From Lentimicrobiaceae bacterium (GTDB lineage Bacteria > Bacteroidota > Bacteroidia > Bacteroidales > F082): DNA of 64,000 bases. The stretch spans positions 1-64,000 of the forward strand of contig SUWS01000007.1 of NCBI GenBank assembly GCA_015061365.1, read 5' to 3'. The notes beneath the pieces are model-generated. The model worked only from the letters and a program-made list of their open reading frames with translations. It did no database searches and was not told where the DNA came from. A program made the translations under genes and the position numbers. Positions 16,201-25,128 of the stretch are shown here, piece after piece (within the stretch, counting starts at the first letter, position 1; every line of letters starts with the position of its first letter).

Positions 16201-16810
16201 TTAGGCTTTTAGCGTAAATAGCAATTAATAAGATTCCCATGATATATGAGATCAAACTGCTCATTTTAGCATTATAGTCGATGTTGAAGGTGATTTTATT
16301 GTCTTTAATGTCAAAGTCAATTGTATAATTACCGTTGATTTTTTCGGGCAGGAATTTATTTTTATTTATAGAAAACTGATTTTTATGATAGAGTGGGGTA
16401 GAGGTAAAAAATTTTATAGAGTCAATATTCGCATGGCTTACATAGTAGGTGTAGTTTCCTTGATAAAATATATTTTGGTGTAATTTGACTTCATTCAATA
16501 AACTATATGGATCGTTTGCGTCGGAGTTCCAATAAATTAAACTGTCGTTTACGTATATATAGATAGCATTATCGTCGTTGTCTTTCGTTGGGTAGTAATG
16601 TTCAGGATCGCTTAATATCTTTTCAACGTTTTCATGAAAATTATATAAAATTTTGTCGTGTCTGTTTTGAATTGTGTCGAGTGAAACTGTAATCCGTTTT
16701 ATCACTCTCTCCTCGCTGTTGTTTGATTTTATTATTATGTTGGCAACTATAAATGTCAACAGGAGCGTGAACAGGCTAAATAATTGTTTTATGTTTTGAT
16801 TATTTTTCAT
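13238..16810 (-). CDS. Very large NtrY-like sensor histidine kinase
   Basis: 1190 residues. The N-terminal half has a signal-anchor, a periplasmic segment and a cluster of membrane helices (about 180-420), then a large extracytoplasmic region, two helices near 675 and 710, another sensor segment and a helix near 885. Then come HAMP (TRKTIKPLEIIQDKMQ), the H-box AREMARQVAHEIKNPLTPMK (written here as seen: WREMARQVAHEIKNPLTP) and the ATPase boxes NILKNAIQAIG, DNGCGIG and GMGVGLS. The AWREMARQVAHEIKNPLTP block is the NtrY signature. No response regulator gene is adjacent, so its partner is elsewhere. It is chromosomal, its 3' end facing the mobile element. Confidence 0.9.
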   Translation of the reverse strand: MKNNQNIKQLFSLFTLLLTFIVANIIIKSNNSEERVIKRITVSLDTIQNRHDKILYNFHENVEKILSDPEHYYPTKDNDDNAIYIYVNDSLIYWNSDANDPYSLLNEVKLHQNIFYQGNYTYYVSHANIDSIKFFTSTPLYHKNQFSINKNKFLPEKINGNYTIDFDIKDNKITFNIDYNAKMSSLISYIMGILLIAIYAKSLKLSFQIIQSNKTNNKYLWFLCCSIIIYISILLLQNSLFISTSDIFGSSCLIDNCRYSFSLGALAEFSILIFSNVLVFSTYLKKELKSKTTLRIILSSSITVSMLLFYTYMIFELISNVNIPFSFQQIYNTTVDSYIFLIIISTLSCSLVILVQNILRIIISKEQPYIWSIVSILIIGAIFEIILSQFIDLHFSILTNITTVLFYVIVLWQKKSNGRSKVIIKDIFVITLMTIQLTYILYLINETKERDEMEWFANIIGDESDNSFEEALIDITENLKKDKNLIEWERDNSFPSDDSILNYLNIKYFNIDEISNYNRVVTICDKNTILIVKDVNNYEINCNSLFDAIVENNDTKKISEELTLVDDPTTDSYYILKLRLSPTYSDNVNYCYIEFYKEYILNHIGIPEIITSHENILMPKLVNYSFCCYRDTILQYKYGFYNYPNELNNFRHRKEEYVKTHVFKHLTKKIDNKTIVVTIEKPRFIDIIAPFSYVFIILSLMYYLYVKFERKVSVNHIRNSFHGKMQLTIILTLGFSFLVAGFTSFIFIKNSLNKKTREFNYEKNKTIVKNIESDLNNFDIEDQEYLKKYKENHFTDINIYDLDGYLINTTQPKLFDGYKSKIINRRAFEIIKNRNRFFYINDENIDGTSYQSSYYPLKDKNGNTQAIINIPYFDNKATSRSSVSNFIITYINIILVLMGISAMVVILVTRKTIKPLEIIQDKMQKINLGEKNEIIEWKSKDEIGELINSYNKLIKELEISANNLMRSERETAWREMARQVAHEIKNPLTPMKLNIQFLQMAWDEKNPDIDKKLRDTTKSILEQIEILSNIASAFSDYAKLPKKNIEEFNLKELILNVINLYNNNENIKIELVEENVQDYNINSDKNNLNIVFGNILKNAIQAIGKNEGGLIKINIKDLTDRFLIKISDNGCGIGEEEKKKIFMPNFTTKSSGMGVGLSIVYDILERLGGNISFESETGKGTTFIIEIKKR

Positions 16811-17127
16811 ATTCAGGATATTTCTATAAATTGCTTTGAAAGTGATTTATGAATTTATGCTGCCATTGTCAAAATTTATTAATATGGATGGGTAGAGAAG
16901 TCCCCCTTAAGTACGTTTATTCTTTTATTTATTGTAAATCAGTTAATTAAAATCAGTTTTTATGTTTTAGATTATTCATTTGATTTAAACGATTTATTTT
17001 AATTATTTGAATCATTCTTCAATTTGCCACTAAAGTCGCTTAAATCGCTTTAAAACGATTAAATTGGCAATTGTTTCTTTTTGACGTATTTTGAGATCAT
17101 TATTTATGCAACAGTGTTGTTAAATTT
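16811..17127. other. Non-coding gap with nested dyad upstream of the kinase
   Basis: TTGCCA (17024-17029) pairs with TGGCAA (17065-17070), and inside AATCG (17043-17047) pairs with CGATT (17056-17060). This could be the terminator of the methyltransferase operon or an operator for the kinase. The segment AGAGAAGTCCCCC near 16896 resembles the end of the palindromic element at 33249-33266. Confidence 0.4.
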
Positions 17128-18021
17128 TCAACTTTCTAATTGTTTGTTTAATATATAAACCAAGCTTGACCATTCGTTTGTTTTTATTGCTTTTCTATTT
17201 GATTTACAACCTGTTAAGATTCCTTTTGTAAAACAATTCTTGTGTTTCAAATATTGTTCACTCAGGATGGAAATATAGAAGCTGTCCCATTTAAGTGGTT
17301 TAATATCAATAAGTTGAAAGTTATTTTTCTCAAAGATATTCCTAATGGATTCTTTTGAGAAATGATAAAGATGTCGTGGAACGTCATAAGCAGCCCATTT
17401 TTCTTTGTAATATTCTGCATCGTACGATTTGTAGTTAGGAAGTGCTAATACAAGTTTACCTTCTTTTTTTAACAATCTTCGCAGATGGTGAATTTCTGTA
17501 TTAAGGTCGGTTACATGTTCTAAAACGTGCCACATTGTAATGATGTCAAAAGAATTATCTGGTAGATCCTTCAGTTCTTCAGGTGTGAGAATCTTGCAAT
17601 CTAATTTAGATTCTGCAACTTTTCTTGCGTCTTCATTCGGTTCTATCCCTGTTATATTACAACCTTTTTCTTTGGCGTAATAAAGGAAGTCGCCAACACC
17701 GCAACCAATATCTAATAGACTAAAACTACTGTTATTTATTTTCTGACCAACAGATATTTTAAATTTGTTCTTAATATTAATTCTTTTAACCTTATTATAA
17801 ATTTTTGCAAAAAACCCTTTTTTCTCTTCGTTATGGCTTAAATAATTCTCGGATTTATAATAATCTCCAATTTTATCAATAGTAGGGAAGGGGGATGTAA
17901 ACAGCAATTTACAATCATGACATTCCATAATTGCAAACTCCTCCTGAGTAAGAAAATAATCTTTTAGTTTCAGGAACTGAGAAGTGTTTTCTGAATCACA
18001 CCAAGGGCATTTATTGTTCAT
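17128..18021 (-). CDS. Class I SAM-dependent methyltransferase with N-terminal zinc-binding motif
   Basis: 297 residues. Cys pairs CPWCDSE (residues 5-8) and CHDCKLLF (about 34-37) form a small zinc knuckle. The Methyltransf_23-type domain follows with motif I LLDIGCGVGDFL (about 100), the acidic IEPNEDARK, and the motif DIITMWHVLEHV. Family members methylate small molecules or sugars; substrate unknown. It lies 42 bases downstream of mnmG on the same strand, an arrangement that may be one operon. The Cys-rich N-terminus resembles that of sugar C-methyltransferases, but this is a weak hint. Confidence 0.8.
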   Translation of the reverse strand: MNNKCPWCDSENTSQFLKLKDYFLTQEEFAIMECHDCKLLFTSPFPTIDKIGDYYKSENYLSHNEEKKGFFAKIYNKVKRINIKNKFKISVGQKINNSSFSLLDIGCGVGDFLYYAKEKGCNITGIEPNEDARKVAESKLDCKILTPEELKDLPDNSFDIITMWHVLEHVTDLNTEIHHLRRLLKKEGKLVLALPNYKSYDAEYYKEKWAAYDVPRHLYHFSKESIRNIFEKNNFQLIDIKPLKWDSFYISILSEQYLKHKNCFTKGILTGCKSNRKAIKTNEWSSLVYILNKQLES

Positions 18022-18063
18022 AAGATTTTATTTCAATAGTTTATAACATTATTTCACGTGAAA

Positions 18064-19938
18064 CTAACGACCAAGAAAAATAGCGATAACAGAAATATCA
18101 GCAGGGGAGATGCCACTAATTCTGCTGGCTTGTCCTAAGGTCTGAGGTTTATGTTTAGTCAGCTTCTCTCTCGCTTCCATTGTGAGGGAGTTTAATGCGT
18201 AATAATCAAAATCGGGACTTAATCTTACATTTTCCAATCTGTTTAATTTATCTGCAACCTCACGTTCTTTATCGATGTAGCCTTCATATTTTACTATTAT
18301 TTCAGCTTCCTCGATTATATTTCTTGCCGATTCTGTATTTATATCGTATTTTCCTTTTAGACAATCTACGTTCTCAATCATATCTCTTAAATTGATCTGA
18401 GGACGGGTTAATATTTGAGAAAGACGCATTTTATTTGCGATTCCTGGAGTTCCTTTTGATTCCAACAATCCATTGATATTATCCGGACCAACATTTGTCG
18501 ATTTTAAATAGTTGACTAACTCATTAATCTTTTCATATTTGTTTCTATAATGATTCAAACGGTTTTCTGTAGCGAGACCAATATCAAACCCCTTTTCAGT
18601 TAAGCGTGCATCAGCGTTATCCTGGCGTAACAAGATGCGATACTCCGCACGACTTGTAAACATTCTATAAGGCTCATCAACACTTTTTGTAATCAAATCA
18701 TCGATTAGCACGCCGATATACGCTTCATCTCTACGCAAAACTATCGGTTCTAAATCGTGGATTAAACGATTGGCGTTGATTCCTGCCATCAATCCTTGGG
18801 CTGCAGCTTCTTCATAACCTGTTGTTCCGTTAATCTGTCCGGCAAAGAACAATCCATGAATCTGATGCGTCTCCAAACTGTGATAAAGCTGATTTGGTGG
18901 GAAAAAGTCGTATTCTATTGCATAACCAGGACGGAATATCTTTGCATTTTCAAAGCCTTCTATATGTCGTAACGCCTCATATTGTATATCTTCAGGTAGG
19001 GAAGAGCTAAATCCGTTGAGGTAATATTCAACCGTTGTTCTTCCTTCTGGCTCAACAAATAATTGATGAAAATCTTTGTCAGCGAATCGTTCGATTTTAT
19101 CCTCGATACTTGGGCAATATCTAGGACCAATACCTTTGATTCTTCCTGTAAATAACGGTGATTTTTCAAAGCCTCTTCTCAAAATATTATGAACTTCAGG
19201 CGACGTGTATGCAATATGACAGCTGCGTTGTTGTTTTGGTTTTTCTATCTCTAAGTACGAAAATCCAGTGACATCATCATCGCCTTTTTGTTCTGACAAT
19301 CTGCTAAAATCTATACTTCTTCCATCAATACGCATTGGTGTACCTGTCTTCATTCTGTCAGCCTCAAATCCTAATGAGACGAGTTGTTCGGTGATTCCGT
19401 AGCTTGCGCTTTCGGATATTCTACCTCCGGAAAATGACTTTTCACCTATAAAGATTTTTCCATTCAAGAATGTTCCGTTTGTTAAGATAACAGTTTTGGA
19501 GTATATCTCGCCGCCCATTTGACAATGCACACCTCTTATGATATCACCCTCAACTATAAGGGAGTCTACATGATCTTGCCAAAACTCAAGGTTGCGTGTA
19601 TTTTCTAAGACATTTCTCCACTCGGCTGCAAATTCAAATTTATCACTCTGTACTCTCGGACTCCAAACAGCAGGACCTTTTGACTTGTTCAGCATCCTAA
19701 ATTGTATCATCGTCTTGTCAGCTACAATTCCCATTTGTCCGCCCAAAGCGTCAATTTCTCGAACTATCTGCCCTTTTGCAATTCCACCTACAGCTGGGTT
19801 GCACGACATTGCTGCCATCGCATTCATGTTCATAGTTATCAAAAGTGTCCTATTCCCCATATTAGCGGCAGCGGCAGCAGCCTCGCATCCAGCATGTCCA
19901 CCTCCTACAACGATAACATCATATTTGTCAAAAATCAT
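18064..19938 (-). CDS. mnmG: tRNA uridine-34 5-carboxymethylaminomethyl modification enzyme
   Basis: 624 residues, normal length. With MnmE it installs the (carboxymethyl)aminomethyl group on the wobble uridine of several tRNAs. The FAD-binding GGGHAGCEAA is at residues 12-21, the active-site region MSCNPAVGGIAKGQIVREID near 45-64, and the GidA signatures GGRISESASYGI and MFTSRAEYRILLRQDNAD are intact. The C-terminal MnmE/tRNA-binding helical domain ends in ISGISPADISVIAIFLGR. It is followed by the methyltransferase gene, and ybeY ends 58 bases upstream of its start. Confidence 0.97.
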   Translation of the reverse strand: MIFDKYDVIVVGGGHAGCEAAAAAANMGNRTLLITMNMNAMAAMSCNPAVGGIAKGQIVREIDALGGQMGIVADKTMIQFRMLNKSKGPAVWSPRVQSDKFEFAAEWRNVLENTRNLEFWQDHVDSLIVEGDIIRGVHCQMGGEIYSKTVILTNGTFLNGKIFIGEKSFSGGRISESASYGITEQLVSLGFEADRMKTGTPMRIDGRSIDFSRLSEQKGDDDVTGFSYLEIEKPKQQRSCHIAYTSPEVHNILRRGFEKSPLFTGRIKGIGPRYCPSIEDKIERFADKDFHQLFVEPEGRTTVEYYLNGFSSSLPEDIQYEALRHIEGFENAKIFRPGYAIEYDFFPPNQLYHSLETHQIHGLFFAGQINGTTGYEEAAAQGLMAGINANRLIHDLEPIVLRRDEAYIGVLIDDLITKSVDEPYRMFTSRAEYRILLRQDNADARLTEKGFDIGLATENRLNHYRNKYEKINELVNYLKSTNVGPDNINGLLESKGTPGIANKMRLSQILTRPQINLRDMIENVDCLKGKYDINTESARNIIEEAEIIVKYEGYIDKEREVADKLNRLENVRLSPDFDYYALNSLTMEAREKLTKHKPQTLGQASRISGISPADISVIAIFLGR

Positions 19939-19996
19939 ATCTTGAATTATTTAATTTCACGTGAAACGTATTATATAACTTCTTAATTCTCAGTTT

Positions 19997-20419
19997 TTAA
20001 CTATTAATTCTCATTATTAGACATCTGTCCTCCTGTTTCCTCATTTCTTCCTCATCTTCTTCACATAAATCATCAAAACCGATTAAGTGTAAAACACCAT
20101 GCGCCATAACTCGATGTAACTCGTCTCTGAAGCTTCGATTAAACATGACTGCATTATCTCTGACTCTGTCTATGCTTATATGAAATTCTGCCGACAGAAT
20201 GGTCTCACATTCGTTAAGAGGGAAGGTGATAATATCTGTGTAGAAATCGTGACCAAGTAAATCAACATTCATCTTATATAGATATTCGTCACTGCAAAAC
20301 GAATAGTATAATTCACCGACCTCTTTGCCATAACTTCTTGTGAAATCTCTTATCCATTCCTTGACACCATTCATCTCATCAATCAAAACATCTGTGTCTA
20401 TAAAATTAATCGTTATCAT
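19997..20419 (-). CDS. ybeY: rRNA maturation endoribonuclease YbeY
   Basis: 140 residues. YbeY processes 16S rRNA ends and takes part in ribosome quality control. The zinc site is AHGVLHLIGFDD. The first two ligands are His; the third position, His in Escherichia coli (GYDH), is Asp here, which I recall as common in Bacteroidota and not a loss of function. The upstream DITFPLNE segment is conserved. The gene overlaps the end of the DUF4175 gene by 14 bases, so translation is probably coupled. No defect is seen. Confidence 0.93.
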   Translation of the reverse strand: MITINFIDTDVLIDEMNGVKEWIRDFTRSYGKEVGELYYSFCSDEYLYKMNVDLLGHDFYTDIITFPLNECETILSAEFHISIDRVRDNAVMFNRSFRDELHRVMAHGVLHLIGFDDLCEEDEEEMRKQEDRCLIMRINS

Positions 20420-23400
20420 CTTCCTTGCCTTTCTCTAAATTTTTCTTGAAGAAATAATCGTTTATCTTTGACCTGTAGAACGGTTGATATTCTATGCTGT
20501 TTAACTTCAAAAACTCTTGCTGTTTCTTCAAATTATTCTGATATTCTATTTCGTCAATATTGCGTTTTTCGTAACTGCCTTTGAACTCTTCCGATTTGCG
20601 CTTCTCTTCTTTTTCGCGTTCTTCCTGCGCATTCTGAGCTTTTAACATTCTGGATAAAATATCTTGATTACGTTTTATAGTCTGATTATTAATCTTCTTA
20701 TTCACCAGATCTTCTTCTAACTTTTCCATGTCTTTTATGATTTGATTTATACCGTCATCACCAGTTACGCCTTCCTTCTTCATTTCATCTAACATTTTCT
20801 GCATCTGCTCTCGCAGCATTTCCTGTTGTGCTGCCATCCTCGCAAATTCTTCACTCATCGACTGTTGCGGTTTTCCTTCCTGCTGCTGTCGCTGCATCTC
20901 TTTACGCATCTGCTCTAACTGCTTTCCGAGTTGTTCCTGGAGATCCTTCATGTTTTTCATGGTTTGCTTGCCGCTCTGTGGTTTCTTGCTGTTCTTAGGC
21001 TTCGAACATGAACCGCTCGATTCCATCATACTTTCGTTCATGTCGTTAAGTGATTCGGATAACATCAGGGCTAAGTTGTTCATCGACATCATTGCTCTTT
21101 GCTGACGAGAAACCGCTGCACCCAACGTCATTTCGTTCATCTCTTTCATGGCAAGTTGCAATTGCTGGTCGATTAGTTGTAACTCATTGAAGACGAAGTT
21201 TTTAATGTCAGTTTGTCGCATCGCCATCTTTCTTAATGAATCTTCTACCATCGCAAAATTGTCGACTATTTCTTTCTGACGACTTATTTTGTCGGATAAT
21301 GTCGGGTCGTCTTTTTTCATGTTAGCGACTTCATTCATCAGATTCTCCTCTTCATGAGAAGAACGGACGACATTTTCCAATAAAATACGAATTAAATGCG
21401 CATCTTCGCCTAATTGTTCCATGCCCGACATCATCATATCCATAGAAAGTTGTTCTGACATTTCCTTCATCTTCTTACCAGCCTCATTCTTCTTCTGACT
21501 CGAACCGGAATCATCGCCGCTTTCTTCCATTTTTCCCGCTTCATCCAAATCTTGATTTATCTCATTTTCCATATTTTCATCTTTGGAAATGTTAAAAGGC
21601 TCTTGTAAACCTTTATTTCTCTCCATAATGGAATCTAATTCTCGAGATAATTCATCAAACTGATTCTTAGCATTTTCCGCAGTTAAAGAATCATTATTGG
21701 ATTCATTTACGTTCTCTAACTTCTCTGACAACTCGTTCATTTTGTTAATAAGGTCGTTAAGGTCTTTCTCAACTTTAAGTTGCTCTAATAGAGACAAATT
21801 CCTGTCCATTATCTCCTGAAGTTCCTTATTGTTTTGTTTGAGATCTTGCATCATCTGCTGCATTTTTTCACGTGGCATCTCATCGAGCATTTTTTCAAGC
21901 TCTTCCATCAGTTTCTTCATCTCATCTGGAATGACTTCCTCAAACAACTTGTTAATCTGCTCCTGCTTCTTCAATAATTCTTCAGAAGAAAGTTCGTTGT
22001 TTTCCATAAAGTCTTGAAGCTCTTTCTGTTCTTCTTGAACTTTATCCCATTCTTCTTGAATCTCTTTCTGTTTTTCAAGAAGTTCTTTTATCTTCTCTTT
22101 ATCAGTCCAATCTAATTCCTTCTTCGACATCAGATCTTTCAACATCTCGTCAATATCCTTACGAAGCTGCTCTAAATCATTGGTTTTCTCCTGTAACTTT
22201 GAAAGCACATTTTCTTCCGACGCATCGGCAAGAGAATCGAGAGTTTCACGTGTTGGAAGACTTAGATAAAACAATTCGGAACGTCTCGATTTAGCACCAT
22301 TAATTCCGTCATTGTCCCAAATCTCAAAATATGTTTTTACTTCATCTCCAGGATACATCATGAGAGGGTCTAAGTCAACACTATAGTAAAAAGAAGTGCG
22401 GGAGTTATTTTTATCAATATCAATTCTTTTTACGAACGACTGATTGGGTTTATTTTCGACCTCAAAATGATAAAGCAGTTTAGAAAAACCATAATCGTCG
22501 GCGACGAGTCCGGAATAATAAGTCTGTTTAGAGAAATTTTCATTAAACGGCTGAACTTGTATTTCGGGATATTCATCCGGAATAACTTCTACCTTAAATG
22601 GTATCGGATTATAATTCTCACTCCATTGATTCGAGATATTTACGTATAACTTGGAAGTCTGCATAGCTTTATAACTGTATACATACTCATTATTTTCAGA
22701 TTTAACCTCGTGACAGATAGAGTCGTGTATGATATTCATAGAAGCTACATCTTTCGTATGAAAAACAAATCTTACATCTGTTCCCTGCGGAACCATCAGC
22801 CGAGTTTTTCCCGACAAGGTTTCTTTCTTTCTGTTGATGTATCTTGGATACGAGAGCTCCGTTTCATAATACAAAAGGGTAGGAGAAGGGTTGACGATAA
22901 TCCTGATCTCCGGACTTGTGTATTCTCCTCCGTTAATATGAAAACTTTCCGATTGGTAGATATTGTTGAATGTGAAACTGAAATCGTTATTCGAAAGTTT
23001 CGTCATCATTCTCGTTCCTACAGATGAGTTGATATAAAACTTCTCTGGTATTTTCTCGCCTGTGACATGGATCGTGAAATCCAAGTCGTCACCTTGTACC
23101 ACTTCAATTTCTTCAGATTGAATATTAACTTGAAAAGGAAGCGGTTTTTCGTAAAACTTATCGTAATTGATGATTCTCTCGACTGGCTTTTGGGAGAAGT
23201 CGGGAAAGAAAATTATCAATGTGATTAAGATCAGAATCGATAATCCAAAAACTCTAAGATACTTAAAATTATCTTTAAAATCAACAGCGTCGGAAAATCT
23301 GATAGGCTGAAGCTCTGCAGTTCTTTGTTCTATTGTAGCGACAAGTAATTCGCTTTCTGAATAATCATCAATTTTATCGGCAAGTTGAAGTGTGTTAAGA

Positions 23401-23741
23401 AGCTTATCCTTTATTTCAGGGAAGAATCTACCTATCAAAATCGCAGCTTCTTTGTCAGACATTTTTTTTCTGAAACGAATGAGATTAACAATCGGGATTA
23501 TAAAATAAAAAATTGATACTACAGAAAAGACAGAAACCAATGTTATGAAAAGGACGAGTCTGATCTTTCCGGAAAACCAGGAGAAATATTCTATTCCATT
23601 AAAGATCAAAAAAAACAAAACGAGCAATATGACGCCTATCAAGACGCCTCGAATAAGTCTGTTAAGATAAAACTTTCTGATAAAAGAACTTATCTTATCT
23701 TTCAAGACATAATCACATTTATCTTTTCCATCAGAATACAT
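20406..23741 (-). CDS. DUF4175 family large membrane-anchored coiled-coil protein
   Basis: 1111 residues from the ATG at 23741. That start is preferred because a TATCTTTG promoter box lies at 23763-23770, inside the longer possible frame. Two membrane helices lie near residues 35-55 and 65-90. A large beta-rich extracytoplasmic region follows to about 500, then a very long Gln/Glu/Lys/Met-rich coiled coil (about 510-1040). The family is widespread in Bacteroidota and has no settled function; an envelope scaffold is plausible. It overlaps ybeY by 14 bases. The Gln-rich tract (QQQEGKPQQSMSEEF) is typical, not an anomaly. Confidence 0.82.
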   Translation of the reverse strand: MYSDGKDKCDYVLKDKISSFIRKFYLNRLIRGVLIGVILLVLFFLIFNGIEYFSWFSGKIRLVLFITLVSVFSVVSIFYFIIPIVNLIRFRKKMSDKEAAILIGRFFPEIKDKLLNTLQLADKIDDYSESELLVATIEQRTAELQPIRFSDAVDFKDNFKYLRVFGLSILILITLIIFFPDFSQKPVERIINYDKFYEKPLPFQVNIQSEEIEVVQGDDLDFTIHVTGEKIPEKFYINSSVGTRMMTKLSNNDFSFTFNNIYQSESFHINGGEYTSPEIRIIVNPSPTLLYYETELSYPRYINRKKETLSGKTRLMVPQGTDVRFVFHTKDVASMNIIHDSICHEVKSENNEYVYSYKAMQTSKLYVNISNQWSENYNPIPFKVEVIPDEYPEIQVQPFNENFSKQTYYSGLVADDYGFSKLLYHFEVENKPNQSFVKRIDIDKNNSRTSFYYSVDLDPLMMYPGDEVKTYFEIWDNDGINGAKSRRSELFYLSLPTRETLDSLADASEENVLSKLQEKTNDLEQLRKDIDEMLKDLMSKKELDWTDKEKIKELLEKQKEIQEEWDKVQEEQKELQDFMENNELSSEELLKKQEQINKLFEEVIPDEMKKLMEELEKMLDEMPREKMQQMMQDLKQNNKELQEIMDRNLSLLEQLKVEKDLNDLINKMNELSEKLENVNESNNDSLTAENAKNQFDELSRELDSIMERNKGLQEPFNISKDENMENEINQDLDEAGKMEESGDDSGSSQKKNEAGKKMKEMSEQLSMDMMMSGMEQLGEDAHLIRILLENVVRSSHEEENLMNEVANMKKDDPTLSDKISRQKEIVDNFAMVEDSLRKMAMRQTDIKNFVFNELQLIDQQLQLAMKEMNEMTLGAAVSRQQRAMMSMNNLALMLSESLNDMNESMMESSGSCSKPKNSKKPQSGKQTMKNMKDLQEQLGKQLEQMRKEMQRQQQEGKPQQSMSEEFARMAAQQEMLREQMQKMLDEMKKEGVTGDDGINQIIKDMEKLEEDLVNKKINNQTIKRNQDILSRMLKAQNAQEEREKEEKRKSEEFKGSYEKRNIDEIEYQNNLKKQQEFLKLNSIEYQPFYRSKINDYFFKKNLEKGKEDDND

Positions 23742-23762
23742 TACACCTAAATTAATAATTTG

Positions 23763-23770
23763 CAAAGATA
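23763..23770 (-). promoter_or_regulatory. Promoter -7 box for the DUF4175-ybeY operon
   Basis: TATCTTTG followed by GC on the minus strand. It places the start of transcription near 23756 and therefore decides the start codon at 23741. Confidence 0.65.
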
Positions 23771-23899
23771 ACGAAAAGAGCAAAGATAAAACCGATAAGA
23801 AGTAAGATTTTTTTAGGTGATACGACGGATGTAACTTTTAAGGTCTTTTTCTGTTGAAAAAAATCCGTTGCTTGTTGTCTGTTGTCTGTTGTCTTTTTT

Positions 23900-23907
23900 T
23901 ATCTTTG
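23900..23907 (+). promoter_or_regulatory. Promoter -7 box for the ROK kinase gene
   Basis: TATCTTTG, 17 bases before the ATG at 23924. Upstream is a TTG-rich simple repeat (CTTGTTGTCTGTTGTCTG), so the -33 element cannot be fixed. Confidence 0.6.
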
Positions 23908-23923
23908 TAGAAAAATTAAAATC

Positions 23924-24886
23924 ATGGCAAATACATATTCAATAGGTGTCGATATAGGCGGCACAAATACCGACATAGGTTTGGTTCGAGATGACGGGAA
24001 AATTATTACACGTCGTAATATCCCGACAAACAAATATTTTGATATTGATGTTTACCTTCAAGATATCGTCGGACATGTCAAGTCGATGATGAAGGAAAAC
24101 GAAATCGAGGCCATCGACGGTATCGGTATCTGCGCTCCTAATGGGAATACATATAATTGTACCTTCAGCGGAGCTACCAACCTCAACTTCAAAGGCGAGT
24201 TCAACGTACAGGAAATAGTCAGTAAGTACATGGATGTTCCTGTTGTTGTCTCTAACGATGCCAACGCTGCAGCTTTCGGCGAGATGGTTTATGGCGGTGG
24301 CAAAGGAATGAAACATCTTATCATGTTTACCTTAGGAACCGGGGTCGGGACAGGTATTATCGTCGATGGGAAGCTACTTCTCGGAGCTACAGGCGGTGCT
24401 GGCGAGTTAGGTCATTCGATAGTGATTCCTGGTGGTCGTCAATGCGGATGCGGATTGAAAGGCTGTCTCGAGACTTATACTTCCGCTACTGGTATACGTC
24501 GCACTGCAATAGAAATGTTGGAAAAGAATCCTGAATATGACGGCGTGCTTTCCAAGATCCCAGCTGAAGAATTAACGAGTAAATCTGTCGGCGACGCCGC
24601 TAACGCAGGAGACCCATTGGCACTTAAAATCTTTGAAGAGACTGGCTACATCTTAGGATTGGCGATGGCAAACGCTTGTTCTTTCTCATCACCGGAAGCA
24701 GTCTTCTTGATGGGCGGTCCTGTCAAAGCCGGTGACGTCCTTCTTAATCCTGTACGTAAGTCATTCGCGGAAAATCTTCTGTTCGTATATAAAGGCTCAG
24801 TAGAAGTCAAGGTGTCGGAACTTCCTGATAATGACGTGGCGATTTTAGGAGCGGCAGCACTTATTAAATTGAAAGTTGAAAATTGA
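23924..24886 (+). CDS. ROK-family sugar kinase (glucokinase-like)
   Basis: 320 residues from the ATG that begins MANTYSIGVDIGGTNTDIGL. The ROK phosphate-1 motif is DIGGTNT, the second is TLGTGVGTGIIVDG, and the zinc-binding GHSIVIPGGRQCGCGLKGCLET (shown in parts: GHSIVIPGG, CGCGLKGCLE) identifies a ROK kinase rather than a repressor, since there is no N-terminal helix-turn-helix. Catalytic Asp lies in SNDANAAAFGE. It phosphorylates a hexose, most likely glucose, for glycolysis. It is monocistronic: the promoter is just upstream and palindromic repeats follow. Confidence 0.9.
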   Translation: MANTYSIGVDIGGTNTDIGLVRDDGKIITRRNIPTNKYFDIDVYLQDIVGHVKSMMKENEIEAIDGIGICAPNGNTYNCTFSGATNLNFKGEFNVQEIVSKYMDVPVVVSNDANAAAFGEMVYGGGKGMKHLIMFTLGTGVGTGIIVDGKLLLGATGGAGELGHSIVIPGGRQCGCGLKGCLETYTSATGIRRTAIEMLEKNPEYDGVLSKIPAEELTSKSVGDAANAGDPLALKIFEETGYILGLAMANACSFSSPEAVFLMGGPVKAGDVLLNPVRKSFAENLLFVYKGSVEVKVSELPDNDVAILGAAALIKLKVEN

Positions 24887-25080
24887 AAGTTGAAAATTAT
24901 GGTAGAGACGTACCAATTACACCGATGAAAATAAGCAATATGTAATTGTTGCGTCTCAATCGAATTGAAAGTTGAAAGTTGAAAATTGAAAATTATTGTA
25001 GAGACGTACCAATTACACCGATGAAAATAAGCAATATGTAATTGATGCGTCTTGTACAGACGTTGATGAAGTAACATAAT
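24887..25080. repeat. Two copies of a palindromic intergenic repeat with TTGAAAATTGAAAG spacers
   Basis: GAGACGTACCAATTACA (24905-24921) pairs imperfectly with TGTAATTGTTGCGTCTC (24941-24957). The same unit recurs at 25001-25052. The copies are separated by GAAAGTTGAAAATTG-type simple repeats. Related copies in the opposite orientation lie at 55547-55601 and 55642-55696. Confidence 0.8.
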
Positions 25081-25098
25081 AAATTTGAAAAAAAATCG

Positions 25099-25106
25099 TA
25101 TTTTTG
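25099..25106 (+). promoter_or_regulatory. Promoter -7 box for gldF
   Basis: TATTTTTG, 22 bases before the gldF ATG. Confidence 0.5.
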
Positions 25107-25128
25107 TAAACTGATTAAATTACAAAAT

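Noticed and set aside
19997..20419. Loss of the third zinc ligand in YbeY as a defect
   Set aside because: Asp at this position is, as I recall, usual in Bacteroidota YbeY proteins, so it is not reported as a broken gene.
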